Origin: Bog-793 sp963761425
GTDB lineage: Bacteria; Actinomycetota; Acidimicrobiia; Acidimicrobiales; Bog-793
Direction of reading: 5' to 3'
Assembly: GCA_963761425.1 (NCBI GenBank)
Contig: CAVXGQ010000002.1
Coordinates: 62,001 to 126,000, forward strand
DNA length: 64,000 bases
Shown here: piece after piece, positions 44,235-53,226 of the stretch
Numbering within the stretch: position 1 is the stretch's first letter
Layout: every line of letters starts with the position of its first letter
Position numbers and translations under genes: made by a program
Notes under the pieces: generated by a model
Databases searched by the model: none
What the model was told of the DNA's origin: nothing
What the model saw: the letters and a program-made list of their open reading frames with translations, nothing else

Positions 44235-44936
44235 TCAGCCGGGAGGCGGTTCCCCTCGGGAGGCGGGACGAGGGGCTGCGGCCCGAGCGAGTAGGTCGAT
44301 GACCTCGGCGTCCGAGGTCTGCGTGAAGTTCTCGTACCACTCGCCGACGGAACTGAACCCCGACGGCGCCATCAGGCAGACGAGCTCGTCCACCGGACCG
44401 GACAGCTCGGCTAGGGATTCCGCCGGCGCGACGGGCACGGCCAGGACGACCTTTTCGGCCCCGGCGGCCCGTGCCACCTGACATGCGGCGCGGGCGGTCG
44501 CCCCGGTCGCCAGGCCGTCATCGACGACGATGACCCCGCGGCCCGCCAGCGCGACGGCGTCACGACCGGCGCGGAAGATCTCGGCGCGCCGCTCGACCTC
44601 GGCCCGTTCGCGCGTCTCGATCGCCGCCAGCTCGTTCTCATCGATCCCGGAGCTGAGGGCCACCGCCCGGTTGAGGACACGGATGCCGTTCTCGCCCACC
44701 GCCCCCATCGCCAGTTCGGGTTGGTAGGGCACGCCGAGCTTGCGGACGACGATCACATCGAGAGGAAGCCCGAGCGAGACGGCGATCTCGAAGGCGACGG
44801 GGACGCCTCCGCGGGGCAGCCCGGCGACGACGGTGTCGGTGGCGCGGTACTCCGCGAGAGACCGGGCGAGCTGTCGGCCCGCGTCGGTGCGGTCGGCGAA
44901 GCGCGAGCGCGCTCCGCTACCGACGGCGAACCTCAT
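44235..44936 (-). CDS. Phosphoribosyltransferase family protein
   Basis: 233 residues from ATG at 44936. The N-terminal hood-like part is FADRTDAGRQLARSLAEYRA with AGLPRGGVPVAFEIA. The PRPP motif is GVIVVDDGLATGATARAACQ near residues 132-151. This is the bacterial family often found with dienelactone-hydrolase-like or stress genes; the purine or pyrimidine substrate is not identified. The promoter region faces the adenosine-specific kinase gene divergently (about 200 nt), which may link the two in nucleoside salvage. Confidence 0.82.
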   Translation of the reverse strand: MRFAVGSGARSRFADRTDAGRQLARSLAEYRATDTVVAGLPRGGVPVAFEIAVSLGLPLDVIVVRKLGVPYQPELAMGAVGENGIRVLNRAVALSSGIDENELAAIETRERAEVERRAEIFRAGRDAVALAGRGVIVVDDGLATGATARAACQVARAAGAEKVVLAVPVAPAESLAELSGPVDELVCLMAPSGFSSVGEWYENFTQTSDAEVIDLLARAAAPRPASRGEPPPG

Positions 44937-45137
44937 CGCGACCCGACTGCCGTCGGGGACCGGCCCCGACCCGGGCGGTTCCGTGGCTCCGCCGCGCCGT
45001 CACGGAACCCAAGGTAAGGCCTGGCCATCTCGGTGAAAAGGGTCAAATACGCCTCTCGGGGTGCAGCCTTGCGCGGCGGGGTCGTTAGGGCGAGATTGGA
45101 GGCCGGTTGTCCTGATCGCCGTGAGGTAGGAGAGACG

Positions 45138-45638
45138 ATGGCTGCACTCGAGCTGTCGACGGTCGTGCTCGAGATCCCGGACGAGCTCAACGTGATCGTC
45201 GGTCAATCTCATTTCATCAAGACCGTCGAGGACCTCCACGAGGTGCTGGCGGGGTCGAGCCCGCATCTGCGTTTCGGCGTCGCCTTCTGTGAGGCCTCCG
45301 GCAAGCGTCTCGTCCGCAGGTCGGGAAATGACGATTCCCTCGTCGCACTGGCGACACGTAACGCCGAGGCAATCGGCGCCGGGCACTCCTTCGTGGTGTT
45401 TCTGCGCGAGGGCTATCCGGTGAACGTGCTCAACCAGCTGAAGCAGGTCGCCGAGGTCTGTTCGATCTACTGCGCGACGGCCAACCCGGTCGAGGTGATC
45501 ATCGCGGAGACCGACCTCGGGCGGGGGATCCTCGGCGTCGTGGACGGCAGCACGCCGCTCGGGGTCGAGAACGACGAGGAGGTCGCCGACCGGATGGGCC
45601 TGCTGCGGGCGATCGGCTACAAGCTGGGTCGAACCTAG
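45138..45638 (+). CDS. Adenosine-specific kinase
   Basis: 166 residues from ATG at 45138. The sequence fits the compact adenosine-specific kinase family first known from archaea: LNVIVGQSHFIKTVEDLHEV, LRFGVAFCEASGKRLVRRSG, NDDSLVALATRNAEAIGAGH, SFVVFLREGYPVNVLNQLK and the cysteine-containing VCSIYCATANPVEVIIAET. It phosphorylates adenosine in the characterised case. The family is scattered in bacteria, so transfer is possible, though base composition matches the neighbours. Confidence 0.87.
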   Translation: MAALELSTVVLEIPDELNVIVGQSHFIKTVEDLHEVLAGSSPHLRFGVAFCEASGKRLVRRSGNDDSLVALATRNAEAIGAGHSFVVFLREGYPVNVLNQLKQVAEVCSIYCATANPVEVIIAETDLGRGILGVVDGSTPLGVENDEEVADRMGLLRAIGYKLGRT

Positions 45639-45708
45639 CCGAGGCGGGACCTCCGGGGTCAGGAGCGGTCGTCGGCGAGAGGGCCGTCTCACCGGGCGGT
45701 CGGCCCGG

Positions 45709-45993
45709 TTACCCGCGGTCCCGGAGGCGCCGGCCGATAGTGGCCGGATAGTTGGGGAAGTAGTCGGCGATCTGGTCGAGGCTGAAGCGTCGCAGGATCG
45801 AGGTCGGTCGTTCGCGTTCCAAGAGGTAGAGGAACGAGGCCCGGACGAGCTCCTCGGCGGGCACTTCGTCGCAACCGAGTGCCGTCGGATAGCCGGCCGG
45901 GATGCTCACGACATGGGTTGTGACCAACCCGTGACTGCGCACTTGCACCTGGAAGGTGCCGTCTACCTGGGTGGCGACGGCGATCTCGGTCAC
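45709..45993 (-). CDS. Small conserved-type protein of unknown function
   Basis: 94 residues from GTG at 45993. It starts MTEIAVATQVDGTFQVQVRS, with HGLVTTHVVSIPAGYPTALG and the helical EELVRASFLYLLERERPTSI, then LRRFSLDQIADYFPNYPATI. The last part, SLDQIADYFPxYP, is a pattern I associate with short actinobacterial hypothetical proteins, without a known function. Downstream of the HAD gene on the same strand. Confidence 0.6.
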   Translation of the reverse strand: MTEIAVATQVDGTFQVQVRSHGLVTTHVVSIPAGYPTALGCDEVPAEELVRASFLYLLERERPTSILRRFSLDQIADYFPNYPATIGRRLRDRG

Positions 45994-46074
45994 CGAGCCG
46001 ATGCTATCGGTGACCCGGCGAGGGTGCCTTTTGGTGCGGGATGCCGGCGGATTGCTGACGCCAGGGGCGAGGGC

Positions 46075-46842
46075 TCAGAAGCTGCGGCCGATCAGGTCGC
46101 CGACCCCGCCCACCATCGCCACGTTCGGTCGTTTCTCCGGCTCGGGACGACCCCCGGAGACCCAGACCGCCGACAGGCCCGAATCGAGCGCACCGATGAT
46201 GTCGCACTCCCAGCTGTCGCCGACCATCACCGTCGACTCCGCCTTGGCGCCGAGCCGGGCCAGGGTGAGGGAGAAAACGTCCGGGTCCGGCTTGCCCAGT
46301 CCCACCTCGCCGGAGATGACCACGGCCTCGAAACAATCGGCGAGGCCCGTGCCCTCCAGCTTCAGCCTCTGGATGTCTGCTGGTCCGTTGGTGAGCAGCC
46401 CGAGCCGGTAACGGCCGGTGAGGGAGTGGACCAGTTCTGCGGCTCCCGCGACGAGCGGGTGCCCGTTCCGCTCGTATTCCATGTAGGCCCCGGATAGGGC
46501 CGTGGCGAGCGCCGGATCGTCGATGCCGAGCTCCGCCAGACCGGCGCGCCAGGTTTCTTGCCGGTAGACCGGAACCCAGTCGCGGACTTCGTCCAGGACC
46601 GAAGGGCTGCCCTCGAACGTGGCCCACAGGGCTTCCCACGACGCGATGCCGAGTTGGCGACAGAGCGGGTAGTCCGGCCCCGCGTGCCAGATCCGGCGGG
46701 CGGTGACCAAGACGGCCTCTTGGACCTGGCCGGGGTCCTTTCCTTCCACCAACTGGGCGGCTCGTCGCAGGGATGCGAGCGCCACCTCCTCCTCGACGAT
46801 CAGCGTGTCATCGAGATCGAAGATCACCGTGTCGGAGGGCAC
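46075..46842 (-). CDS. HAD-superfamily hydrolase
   Basis: 255 residues from GTG at 46842; the frame is open farther upstream but the fold begins here. Motif I is TVIFDLDDTLIVEEEV, motif II GLLTNGPAD, motif III VVISGEVGLGKPDPDVF and motif IV VMVGDSWECDIIGALDSG, with a subclass I helical cap between motifs I and II. It is probably a phosphatase of small phosphometabolites; the substrate is unknown. Confidence 0.9.
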   Translation of the reverse strand: MPSDTVIFDLDDTLIVEEEVALASLRRAAQLVEGKDPGQVQEAVLVTARRIWHAGPDYPLCRQLGIASWEALWATFEGSPSVLDEVRDWVPVYRQETWRAGLAELGIDDPALATALSGAYMEYERNGHPLVAGAAELVHSLTGRYRLGLLTNGPADIQRLKLEGTGLADCFEAVVISGEVGLGKPDPDVFSLTLARLGAKAESTVMVGDSWECDIIGALDSGLSAVWVSGGRPEPEKRPNVAMVGGVGDLIGRSF

Positions 46843-47602
46843 GCCCGCCAACTTACCGACGGAACGGCTTTCGAAGCCACCAGAGCTGCGTTCGGTTGGG
46901 GACGTTCCGCGTCCGGTGGGACCGGACGCCCTCGTGGCTATGGGGCCCGACCCGGACACGGCCGGTCGCGCCGCGTCGTCGTCACCGGAGACTGTCGTCG
47001 CGACGGCACGCGAGCTCCTCGTCAGCTGGTGGATCGACCCGGAGACGTCGTCCGGCGGCACCGGGCCCGGGAGGTCCGTTGATCGGCGCTCGAACCTCGT
47101 TCAGCTCACCGCAGGCGTGACCTTTGGCGGCGTTCCCTTCTCTGCCTGAGGATGGCGAAGATCCGTCGGAGGATGTAACCCATGTCGGCAACCTAGTGCC
47201 GGGATTCGTGGAGTCGGCAGTCGGTGAAGCTCACCGCGTCCCTATCGTGCTCACCCAGGAACCTTGCGCCACCGTCGGCCGCGCTCACGGCCGGTCGGGA
47301 AGGTAGGCGTTCCGGCTCGCTCGACCTGTCGAGAACCTCGCGGCCGGAGCGGTGGGCGTGAGTTGGAACCGGCCTTGCCCCTGGCCTTCCAGCGGTCATC
47401 GGCTCTATCTGGCAAAGGCGCTGGCCGGGTCTATCCACGGCTCGGTGCTTATCGCTTTTGGTGCGGGAAGCGGTAGTCGGCGGTTCGATCGTCGTGCGGT
47501 CCCACTCGGAGCGGTGTGGTCGTCGGACCACGGATCGGGGCTCTCGGGTCGGGAGGGCGATCGACCGCTTGGTTGGGGTGAGCTTCAGCTAGCTTTCGGC
47601 AC
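46843..47602. other. No gene recognised
   Basis: About 760 bases between divergent genes. Open frames in several phases have no start-site support or family resemblance. TAGCTT at 47590-47595 lies 7 nt before the ATG of the next gene and may be its -10 box. Confidence 0.4.
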
Positions 47603-48949
47603 ATGTCAGACGAGGCGCGACCTTCGCAGATCGCCGGGAACCCCGAAGAGCAACCGGCGGGTACCGGGCGCGGTCCGGCGTGGCGGAGCCGCAGGATCGT
47701 CACCGCCGTCATCGTGGTCTGCCTGGTCGGGGGTGGCGTCGGTGCCGCGGTCGCCGAGTCCGGCGGTCCCAGTTCCAGCTCGACGCCAGCGGCGGCGGTG
47801 CATCGATTGCTCGAAGCTGCCGACCACCGCGATCTTCTCGGTGCGATCGAGGCGATCGCACCCGGAGAGCGAACGGCGATCGAACCCGGCCTGGTGGGCC
47901 TGGTTCATCAACTCGAGCGACTGAAGGTGCTTGCTTCGAGCACAAACTTGCGCGACCTCGGCGGGATGTCGCTCCATTTCACCGGCGTCAGGACGACCAC
48001 CACGATGCTCAGCCCCACTCTCGCGGCCGTCGCCATCACCGGCGGCTCGGTGACGGGATCCCTGAACGTCAACCAGTTGCCGATCGGATCGTTCGTGCGC
48101 GGTCTCACTCACGGCATGCTTCCCCAGAAGGCCGAAACCTCGACGAGCGCGATCTCGACCGGCCGCGGCGCGATCGTGACCGAGCAAGTCGGGGGCACCT
48201 GGTACGTGAGCCTCGGCTACACCATTGCCTACGACGCACTGCGGTCGGAGGGTCGCCCGGCGGTGACACCGGCGGTCAACGGGGCGGTGCCGGCGGCGGG
48301 GAGCGCCACCCCGACCGAGGCAGTGGCCGCGTTGCTGCGTGATGCGGCGGCATTTAACCTGCGTCAGCTGATCGGTGATCTCCCGCCAGGAGAGATGGGG
48401 GCGTTGCAGAGCTACGCCTCGCTGTTTCTGGGCCGGGCTGAGACGGCGCTGGCCAAGGACCGGTCCGAGGCGAGGGTGAGGATCACGAACCTCGGGCTGA
48501 CGAGTTCGCCGGTCGACGGCGGAGTGCTCGTCAAGGTCCGCGATCTGGGCCTCTCGGTCACCTATGACGGCATCACCATCGCCTACAGGGGTGGTTGTGT
48601 GAGCTACGGCTACCAAGGCCGCTCGGTTCGCCGGTGCCCGTCGCGCGCCGCGTCGTCGGCGGAAATCCGCAAGATCATCGCGGCCTTCCCGTCCTCGCTG
48701 CGTCCGTTGGCGACGCGTCTTACCAAGGACCGGCCGGCCATCGGATTCGTGGCCGTGCAGGAAAACGGCCGGTGGTACGTAAGCCCGGTGGCGACGCTCC
48801 TCAACGACTTGAACGGATATCTGTCCCTCCTGCAGCCGGGGGATCTCACCGCCATCGCGTCGCTGGCGGAGCGCCCGGCGGAGGCGAAGGCGCTCGGGCA
48901 TGCGCTCGAGCAGGCCGTGCTGGGGGCGCTGGCCTCCGGGAGCGCGTAG
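47603..48949 (+). CDS. Membrane-anchored protein with a duplicated extracellular domain
   Basis: 448 residues from ATG at 47603. A cytoplasmic N-terminus and one membrane anchor (RRIVTAVIVVCLVGGGVGAA) precede two copies of a domain of about 190 residues. Copy one begins TPAAAVHRLLEAADHRDLLG and ends GGTWYVSLGYTIAYDAL; copy two begins TPTEAVAALLRDAAAFNLRQ and ends NGRWYVSPVATLLNDLNGYL. The paired WYVS motif marks the repeat. Copy two has a Cys pair (GGCVSY and RRCPSR). Function unknown; such duplicated exported domains are frequent in this kind of genome. Confidence 0.72.
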   Translation: MSDEARPSQIAGNPEEQPAGTGRGPAWRSRRIVTAVIVVCLVGGGVGAAVAESGGPSSSSTPAAAVHRLLEAADHRDLLGAIEAIAPGERTAIEPGLVGLVHQLERLKVLASSTNLRDLGGMSLHFTGVRTTTTMLSPTLAAVAITGGSVTGSLNVNQLPIGSFVRGLTHGMLPQKAETSTSAISTGRGAIVTEQVGGTWYVSLGYTIAYDALRSEGRPAVTPAVNGAVPAAGSATPTEAVAALLRDAAAFNLRQLIGDLPPGEMGALQSYASLFLGRAETALAKDRSEARVRITNLGLTSSPVDGGVLVKVRDLGLSVTYDGITIAYRGGCVSYGYQGRSVRRCPSRAASSAEIRKIIAAFPSSLRPLATRLTKDRPAIGFVAVQENGRWYVSPVATLLNDLNGYLSLLQPGDLTAIASLAERPAEAKALGHALEQAVLGALASGSA

Positions 48950-49106
48950 ATCTGACCCGCGGCGCCCGAGGCTCACAACTGCTGGTCACCGGGCGGACCC
49001 TGCCTCGTGGCCGGGTGAGCGCCCGGAGGGGGCGTCGGGTCGGGCGTCGTTGGGTACCGTCTGTGCCGTGAGCTGCGCCGATCGCGGTCCGGGCACCTAG
49101 GCCGGC

Positions 49107-49217
49107 GTGGCAACGGTGGTCTGGGTGGAGCGCCTCGTCGCCCGATACCACGGCTGGCGGTACCGCAACCCGCCGACGGCGGGTTTTCCCAAGTACTGTC
49201 CTCCGGCCCGGAGGTAA
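49107..49217 (+). CDS. Candidate peptide gene of 36 residues
   Basis: GTG at 49107 encodes VATVVWVERLVARYHGWRYR and then NPPTAGFPKYCPPARR. The aromatic-, proline- and cysteine-rich end resembles modified peptide precursors, and two radical SAM genes follow. Against it, the terminator hairpin lies inside the coding bases and the ribosome site is weak. Treat it as a hypothesis. Confidence 0.2.
   Translation: MATVVWVERLVARYHGWRYRNPPTAGFPKYCPPARR
49167..49187 (+). terminator. Hairpin with T-run
   Basis: AACCCGCC (49167-49174), loop GAC, GGCGGGTT, then TT. It could end transcription from the membrane-protein gene at 47603-48949. Confidence 0.6.
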
Positions 49218-49391
49218 AGGCGAGTCGTGTCGGGTCCGGGGCCACGCCGTTTGACTCGACGCGAGGCGACCGCCAAGACTCGCGGGAGAGCCCGGGCCTG
49301 CGGTGCCGGGGAGTGCCGCCGGCTTGTCGGGCCCGATCTGGTTGATCGCGGCGCCGGGTGGCCCTCGATGCTGTCGAGATAGGAGCTGATT

Positions 49392-50945
49392 ATGCGTATC
49401 CGACTCGTCGAGCCCCGTCCGTCGGGCCACAACGTCTACAACGTTGCGCTGCTTCCCCGTCTCGGGCTGCCGCTCATGGGCAAGATGCTCGCCGACGTCG
49501 GCCACGACGTGCGCGTCTACTGCGAGATGCTCGCGCCGGTCGACCTCGAGGACTGTTTGCGGGCGGATCTCGTCGGCATCTCCTCGACGACGGCAACCTC
49601 GCCGGACGCCTACCGCCTCGCCGACATACTCGCCGACGCGGGGGTGCCGGTCGTGTTCGGGGGCCCACACGTGACCTTCCAGCCCGACGAGGCACTCACC
49701 CACGCCCCCTTCGTCGTCCGAGGGGAGGGCGAGGCGACGATGCGGGAACTGGTGGCCTGTCTCGAGCAGGAAAGGCCGCTCTCCTCGGTGTCCGGTCTGT
49801 CCTACCTTTCCCCCAGCGGCGAACCGTGTCACAACCCGGCACGGCCCCGTTGCAGCCAGGAAGAGTTCGAGCGGCTGCCGATTCCGGATCTCACCCTCAT
49901 CGACGGGCACGAGCGGATGACGAGGAAGCCGATCATGACCCAGTGGGGCTGTCCTTTCGACTGTGAGTTCTGCGGTGTCACCGCGATGTTCTCGCGGACG
50001 GTGCGTCATCGGCGTGCCGAACAGGTGATCGAGGAGCTCGCCGGTCTCCAGGCGGATCGGGTCTTCTTTCATGACGACAACTTCGTCGTGAATAAGACCC
50101 GGACGGCGGGCTTGCTCCACGCCATGCTCGATTCGGGCAACACGCCCGGCTGGTTCGCCCAAGTCCGTTCGGAGACCGCCCTGCGTTCGCTCGCCCATCC
50201 GGAGGTGGACGAGGAGTTCCTCAGCCTTATGCACCGAGCCGGCTGCCAGATGGTGATGATCGGCATCGAGGCGATCACCGACGAGGGACTCGCCGAGATC
50301 GGCAAGCGCCAGCGGGTCACGATGACCGAACAGGCGATCCGCGCCTTTCACGACCACCGCATCGCGGTGCACGGGATGTTCGTCGTCGGGCTCGACACCG
50401 ATACCGCCGGGAGCGCCGAGGCGATCGCCGACTTCGCCCGGCGGCAACACATCGAGACCTTTCAGCTGATGGTGGAGACCCCGCTTCCCGGCACGAGACT
50501 GTGGAATCGCATCACCGAAGAGGATCGGTTGCTGAGCGACGACTGGTCACTTTTCGACGGTCACCACGTCGTGATGCAGCCGGCACAGATGACCCCCCTT
50601 GAGCTCCAGCTGAGTGTGCTGAAGGCGATGCGCCGCTTTTACTCCTGGCCGACGATCCTCAACGGGGGACTGGCGGGAATCCTGCGCCATCTCCCGTCCT
50701 TCACCGCCGCGGCACGGCCGGCCTTCATCCGTCGGCTCCCGACGCTCGCCCGGGTCGCTTGGGCGCAGCGCTGGGAGGAAGTGGCACCGACTTTGCACGC
50801 GGCCCTGTCCGAAAAGGTGCGTGACCGGGTGAGCTCGGCGATGTGGCTCCCTGCTCTGCGCTTCTACGCTCGCCGCCAGCTCGCCGCCTGGTCGGCCGAA
50901 GACCGTTCCCGGGCGCACCTCGCTCTTCTCGCCTCCAGGACGTGA
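49392..50945 (+). CDS. Cobalamin-binding radical SAM enzyme (BchE-like class)
   Basis: 517 residues from ATG at 49392, behind GATAGGAG. The N-terminal B12-binding domain covers about residues 1-140 (ADLVGISSTTATSPDAYRLA, VFGGPHVTF, VVRGEGE). The radical SAM motif CPFDCEFC is near residues 190-197, followed by FFHDDNFVVNK. The C-terminal part is helical (LSVLKAMRRFYSWP). Members methylate or rearrange unreactive carbons; the substrate is unknown. Cobalamin dependence fits the B12 importer elsewhere in the window. Confidence 0.88.
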   Translation: MRIRLVEPRPSGHNVYNVALLPRLGLPLMGKMLADVGHDVRVYCEMLAPVDLEDCLRADLVGISSTTATSPDAYRLADILADAGVPVVFGGPHVTFQPDEALTHAPFVVRGEGEATMRELVACLEQERPLSSVSGLSYLSPSGEPCHNPARPRCSQEEFERLPIPDLTLIDGHERMTRKPIMTQWGCPFDCEFCGVTAMFSRTVRHRRAEQVIEELAGLQADRVFFHDDNFVVNKTRTAGLLHAMLDSGNTPGWFAQVRSETALRSLAHPEVDEEFLSLMHRAGCQMVMIGIEAITDEGLAEIGKRQRVTMTEQAIRAFHDHRIAVHGMFVVGLDTDTAGSAEAIADFARRQHIETFQLMVETPLPGTRLWNRITEEDRLLSDDWSLFDGHHVVMQPAQMTPLELQLSVLKAMRRFYSWPTILNGGLAGILRHLPSFTAAARPAFIRRLPTLARVAWAQRWEEVAPTLHAALSEKVRDRVSSAMWLPALRFYARRQLAAWSAEDRSRAHLALLASRT

Positions 50946-51020
50946 CGGCCGCCCTCCGGGAGCGCCGGCCAGCGCCTGGCGGGGAACAGCATTCATTGCG
51001 TTCGGGCGCCGGGTGAAAGC

Positions 51021-52295
51021 GTGGTGAACGCCGTCGAGCCGATCGTTGTCATGGCCAAGCCGGTGGGGCCAGTGTGCAATTTCGACTGCGGCTACTGCTA
51101 CTACCTCGAAAAGACGAGCCTTTTCCCACCCGGCGAGCGGTACCGGATGAGCCACGACGTGCTCGAGGCTTACGTACGGGCGTTCATCGCGGCGAGCCCC
51201 GGGCCGGTGGTGACTTTCGTCTGGCATGGAGGGGAACCGACACTCACCGGGACCTCGTTCTACGCCGAAGCTCTGGCGCTCGAGGAGCGGTATCTGCCGG
51301 AGGGCTGGTCCTGTGAGAACAACCTCCAGACGAACGGCAGCCTGCTCGACGACGCCTGGTGCACCTTTCTCGTCGAGCATCGGTTCAGCGTTGGGATCAG
51401 CATCGACGGCCCGAGCTTCCTCCACGACGCCGCCCGGCCGGACCGTCGCGGTCGCCCGACCCATGACCGGGTGATCCGGGGTCTGCGCAGCTTGCACGCC
51501 CACGGCATCGAGCCTGACGTGCTCTGCACCCTCAACGCCCGCAACGCGGCCCACCCGATCGAGGTGTACCGGTTCTTTCTCTCCGAGGAGGTCCGCTGGC
51601 TCCAGTTCCTCCCGGTCGTGAGTCGTGACCCGCAGGGGGACGTCTCACCCTGGTCGGTGTCGCCAGAGGTGATGGGGGAGTTCCTCTGCGCGGTCTTCGA
51701 CGAGTGGATCCGCTACGACGTGGGCCGGATCGGTGTGCAGAATTTCCTCGAGGGCCTGCTCGTCGCGACGGGGAAGCCGGCCAATCTCTGCATTGTGGCG
51801 GAGACCTGCGGGCGGGTCCTCGCCGTCGAGCACGACGGCGGTGTGTATTCCTGTGACCACTTTGTCGACCCGGCGCACCGCCTCGGTGACGTGACGAGTG
51901 AGGGGATCGGCGGCCTCGTCGAGGGAGCGAGACAGCGATCCTTCGGCGAAGCCAAGCGCGACCTGCTGCCGGCGTACTGCCGGGCATGCCCGGTACTGGC
52001 GCTGTGCAACGGGGGATGCCCGAAGGACCGCTTTGTGTCCGCTCCCGACGGCGAGGCGGGCCTCAACTACCTGTGTGCGGGTTATCGCCGCTTCTTCGGA
52101 CACATTCAGCCCTACCTGGCGCGCCTAGCCACCCTGGTGCAGCTCGGGCGGTCCCCAGCCGGAATCATGGGCGAGCTCGCCACCGCTGAACGCGAGGATC
52201 GACAGCGCTGGCGCGCCGCGGCACGCAACGACCCCTGCCCGTGCGGCAGCGGCGCGAAGTACAAGCACTGCTGCTTGGGATCGCGCCGGAACTGA
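51021..52295 (+). CDS. Anaerobic sulfatase-maturase-like radical SAM/SPASM enzyme with SEC-C tail
   Basis: 424 residues from GTG at 51021. The SAM cluster CNFDCGYCYYLEK is near residues 18-30; TFVWHGGEPTL and the SPASM cysteines (CDHF, CRACPVLALCNGGCPKDRF) match anaerobic sulfatase maturases, which convert Cys or Ser to formylglycine. The last 20 residues, DPCPCGSGAKYKHCC, form a SEC-C zinc motif, unusual in this family. No sulfatase is nearby. The gene starts 73 nt after the previous stop, so both radical SAM genes may share a transcript. Confidence 0.88.
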   Translation: MVNAVEPIVVMAKPVGPVCNFDCGYCYYLEKTSLFPPGERYRMSHDVLEAYVRAFIAASPGPVVTFVWHGGEPTLTGTSFYAEALALEERYLPEGWSCENNLQTNGSLLDDAWCTFLVEHRFSVGISIDGPSFLHDAARPDRRGRPTHDRVIRGLRSLHAHGIEPDVLCTLNARNAAHPIEVYRFFLSEEVRWLQFLPVVSRDPQGDVSPWSVSPEVMGEFLCAVFDEWIRYDVGRIGVQNFLEGLLVATGKPANLCIVAETCGRVLAVEHDGGVYSCDHFVDPAHRLGDVTSEGIGGLVEGARQRSFGEAKRDLLPAYCRACPVLALCNGGCPKDRFVSAPDGEAGLNYLCAGYRRFFGHIQPYLARLATLVQLGRSPAGIMGELATAEREDRQRWRAAARNDPCPCGSGAKYKHCCLGSRRN

Positions 52296-52390
52296 GGACA
52301 CACCAAGCTCCAGGGCCTCGCGCCAAGGCCGGTGGGGAGTTCGTGATAGGTCCGATGAGCCCCGGGCGGGCCGCTAACATCGCTGCTTCA

Positions 52391-53122
52391 ATGCCGGAAA
52401 GTGTCGCTTTCGTCTGCGCCATGCCGATGGAGCTCGCGCCGCTCCGGCACCGCCTCTCGCTGAGAAAGACCCGGGTCGGGCCCCTCGTTGTGCACCGGGG
52501 CTCGCTCGGAGGCCAGCCGGTGGCGGCGATCGTCACCGGCATAGGGGCGAGACTCGCGGTCGAGGGAGTGGAGCGTCTGCTCGAGGCGATCGAGGTGACA
52601 CGCATCGTCGTCGTCGGCATCACCGGGGGCCTTGCTGCCGAGACGGCGATCGGCACGCTGATTCTGCCCGAGGTGGTCGTCAACGCCTCGACCGGCGCCG
52701 AGTTCCGTCCGGACCGCCTTGGCAGCGGTCGTCCGAGCGGCAAGTTGTGGACGGCCGATGAGCTCGTCACGGACCCCGCCGCCATCGAGGACCTTTGGGC
52801 CGATGGCGTCGTCGCCCTGGACATGGAGACGGCCGCCATCGCCGAGGTCTGCGTCGCCCGCCGCATCCCCTGGTCGGTCTTCCGGGCGGTGAGCGACCGG
52901 GCCTGCGACGCCAGTCTCGACGACGAGGTGTTCGGGTTGATTAACCCCGACGGCTCCTTTCGCCCGCGGGCGGTGGCGGTGCATTTCGCGCGACACCCCG
53001 GGCGCGTCCCGTCGATGATCCGCATTTTCCAGAACGCCAAGCTCGCCGCCGAACGTGCCGCGGCGGCCGCCATCGCCGCGGTGGCACAGTCACCGCCGAC
53101 CGGGGCGATCCCGCACCTCTAG
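52391..53122 (+). CDS. MTA/SAH nucleosidase-family phosphorylase
   Basis: 243 residues from ATG at 52391. The nucleoside phosphorylase-like fold is visible: VAFVCAMPMELAPLRHRLSL, VAAIVTGIGARLAVEGVERL, the ribose-binding region VVALDMETAAIAEVCVAR with Met-Glu, and FRAVSDRACDAS with the catalytic Asp. It would hydrolyse methylthioadenosine, S-adenosylhomocysteine or 5'-deoxyadenosine. The last is a product of radical SAM enzymes, so a salvage role beside the two radical SAM genes is attractive but inferred. Confidence 0.8.
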   Translation: MPESVAFVCAMPMELAPLRHRLSLRKTRVGPLVVHRGSLGGQPVAAIVTGIGARLAVEGVERLLEAIEVTRIVVVGITGGLAAETAIGTLILPEVVVNASTGAEFRPDRLGSGRPSGKLWTADELVTDPAAIEDLWADGVVALDMETAAIAEVCVARRIPWSVFRAVSDRACDASLDDEVFGLINPDGSFRPRAVAVHFARHPGRVPSMIRIFQNAKLAAERAAAAAIAAVAQSPPTGAIPHL

Positions 53123-53226
53123 GGTTCGGCTGACAGGCCGCGAGGCGATGGCTGGGTGTTGACCTTGTAGTCGGGGAACCGTCGGGCGGCGGGGAGACGG
53201 GTGGAGCCGGAGGGGCGGTCCTTGGC

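Larger units (their letters stand above)
48950..49391. other. Intergenic region before the radical SAM genes
   Basis: Contains a candidate short ORF (49107-49217) and a terminator-like hairpin at 49167-49187. Nothing else is recognised. Confidence 0.35.

Noticed and set aside
48846..50450. Long minus-strand frame across the first radical SAM gene
   Set aside because: Antisense to clear CxxxCxxC-containing coding sequence; no start site or family.
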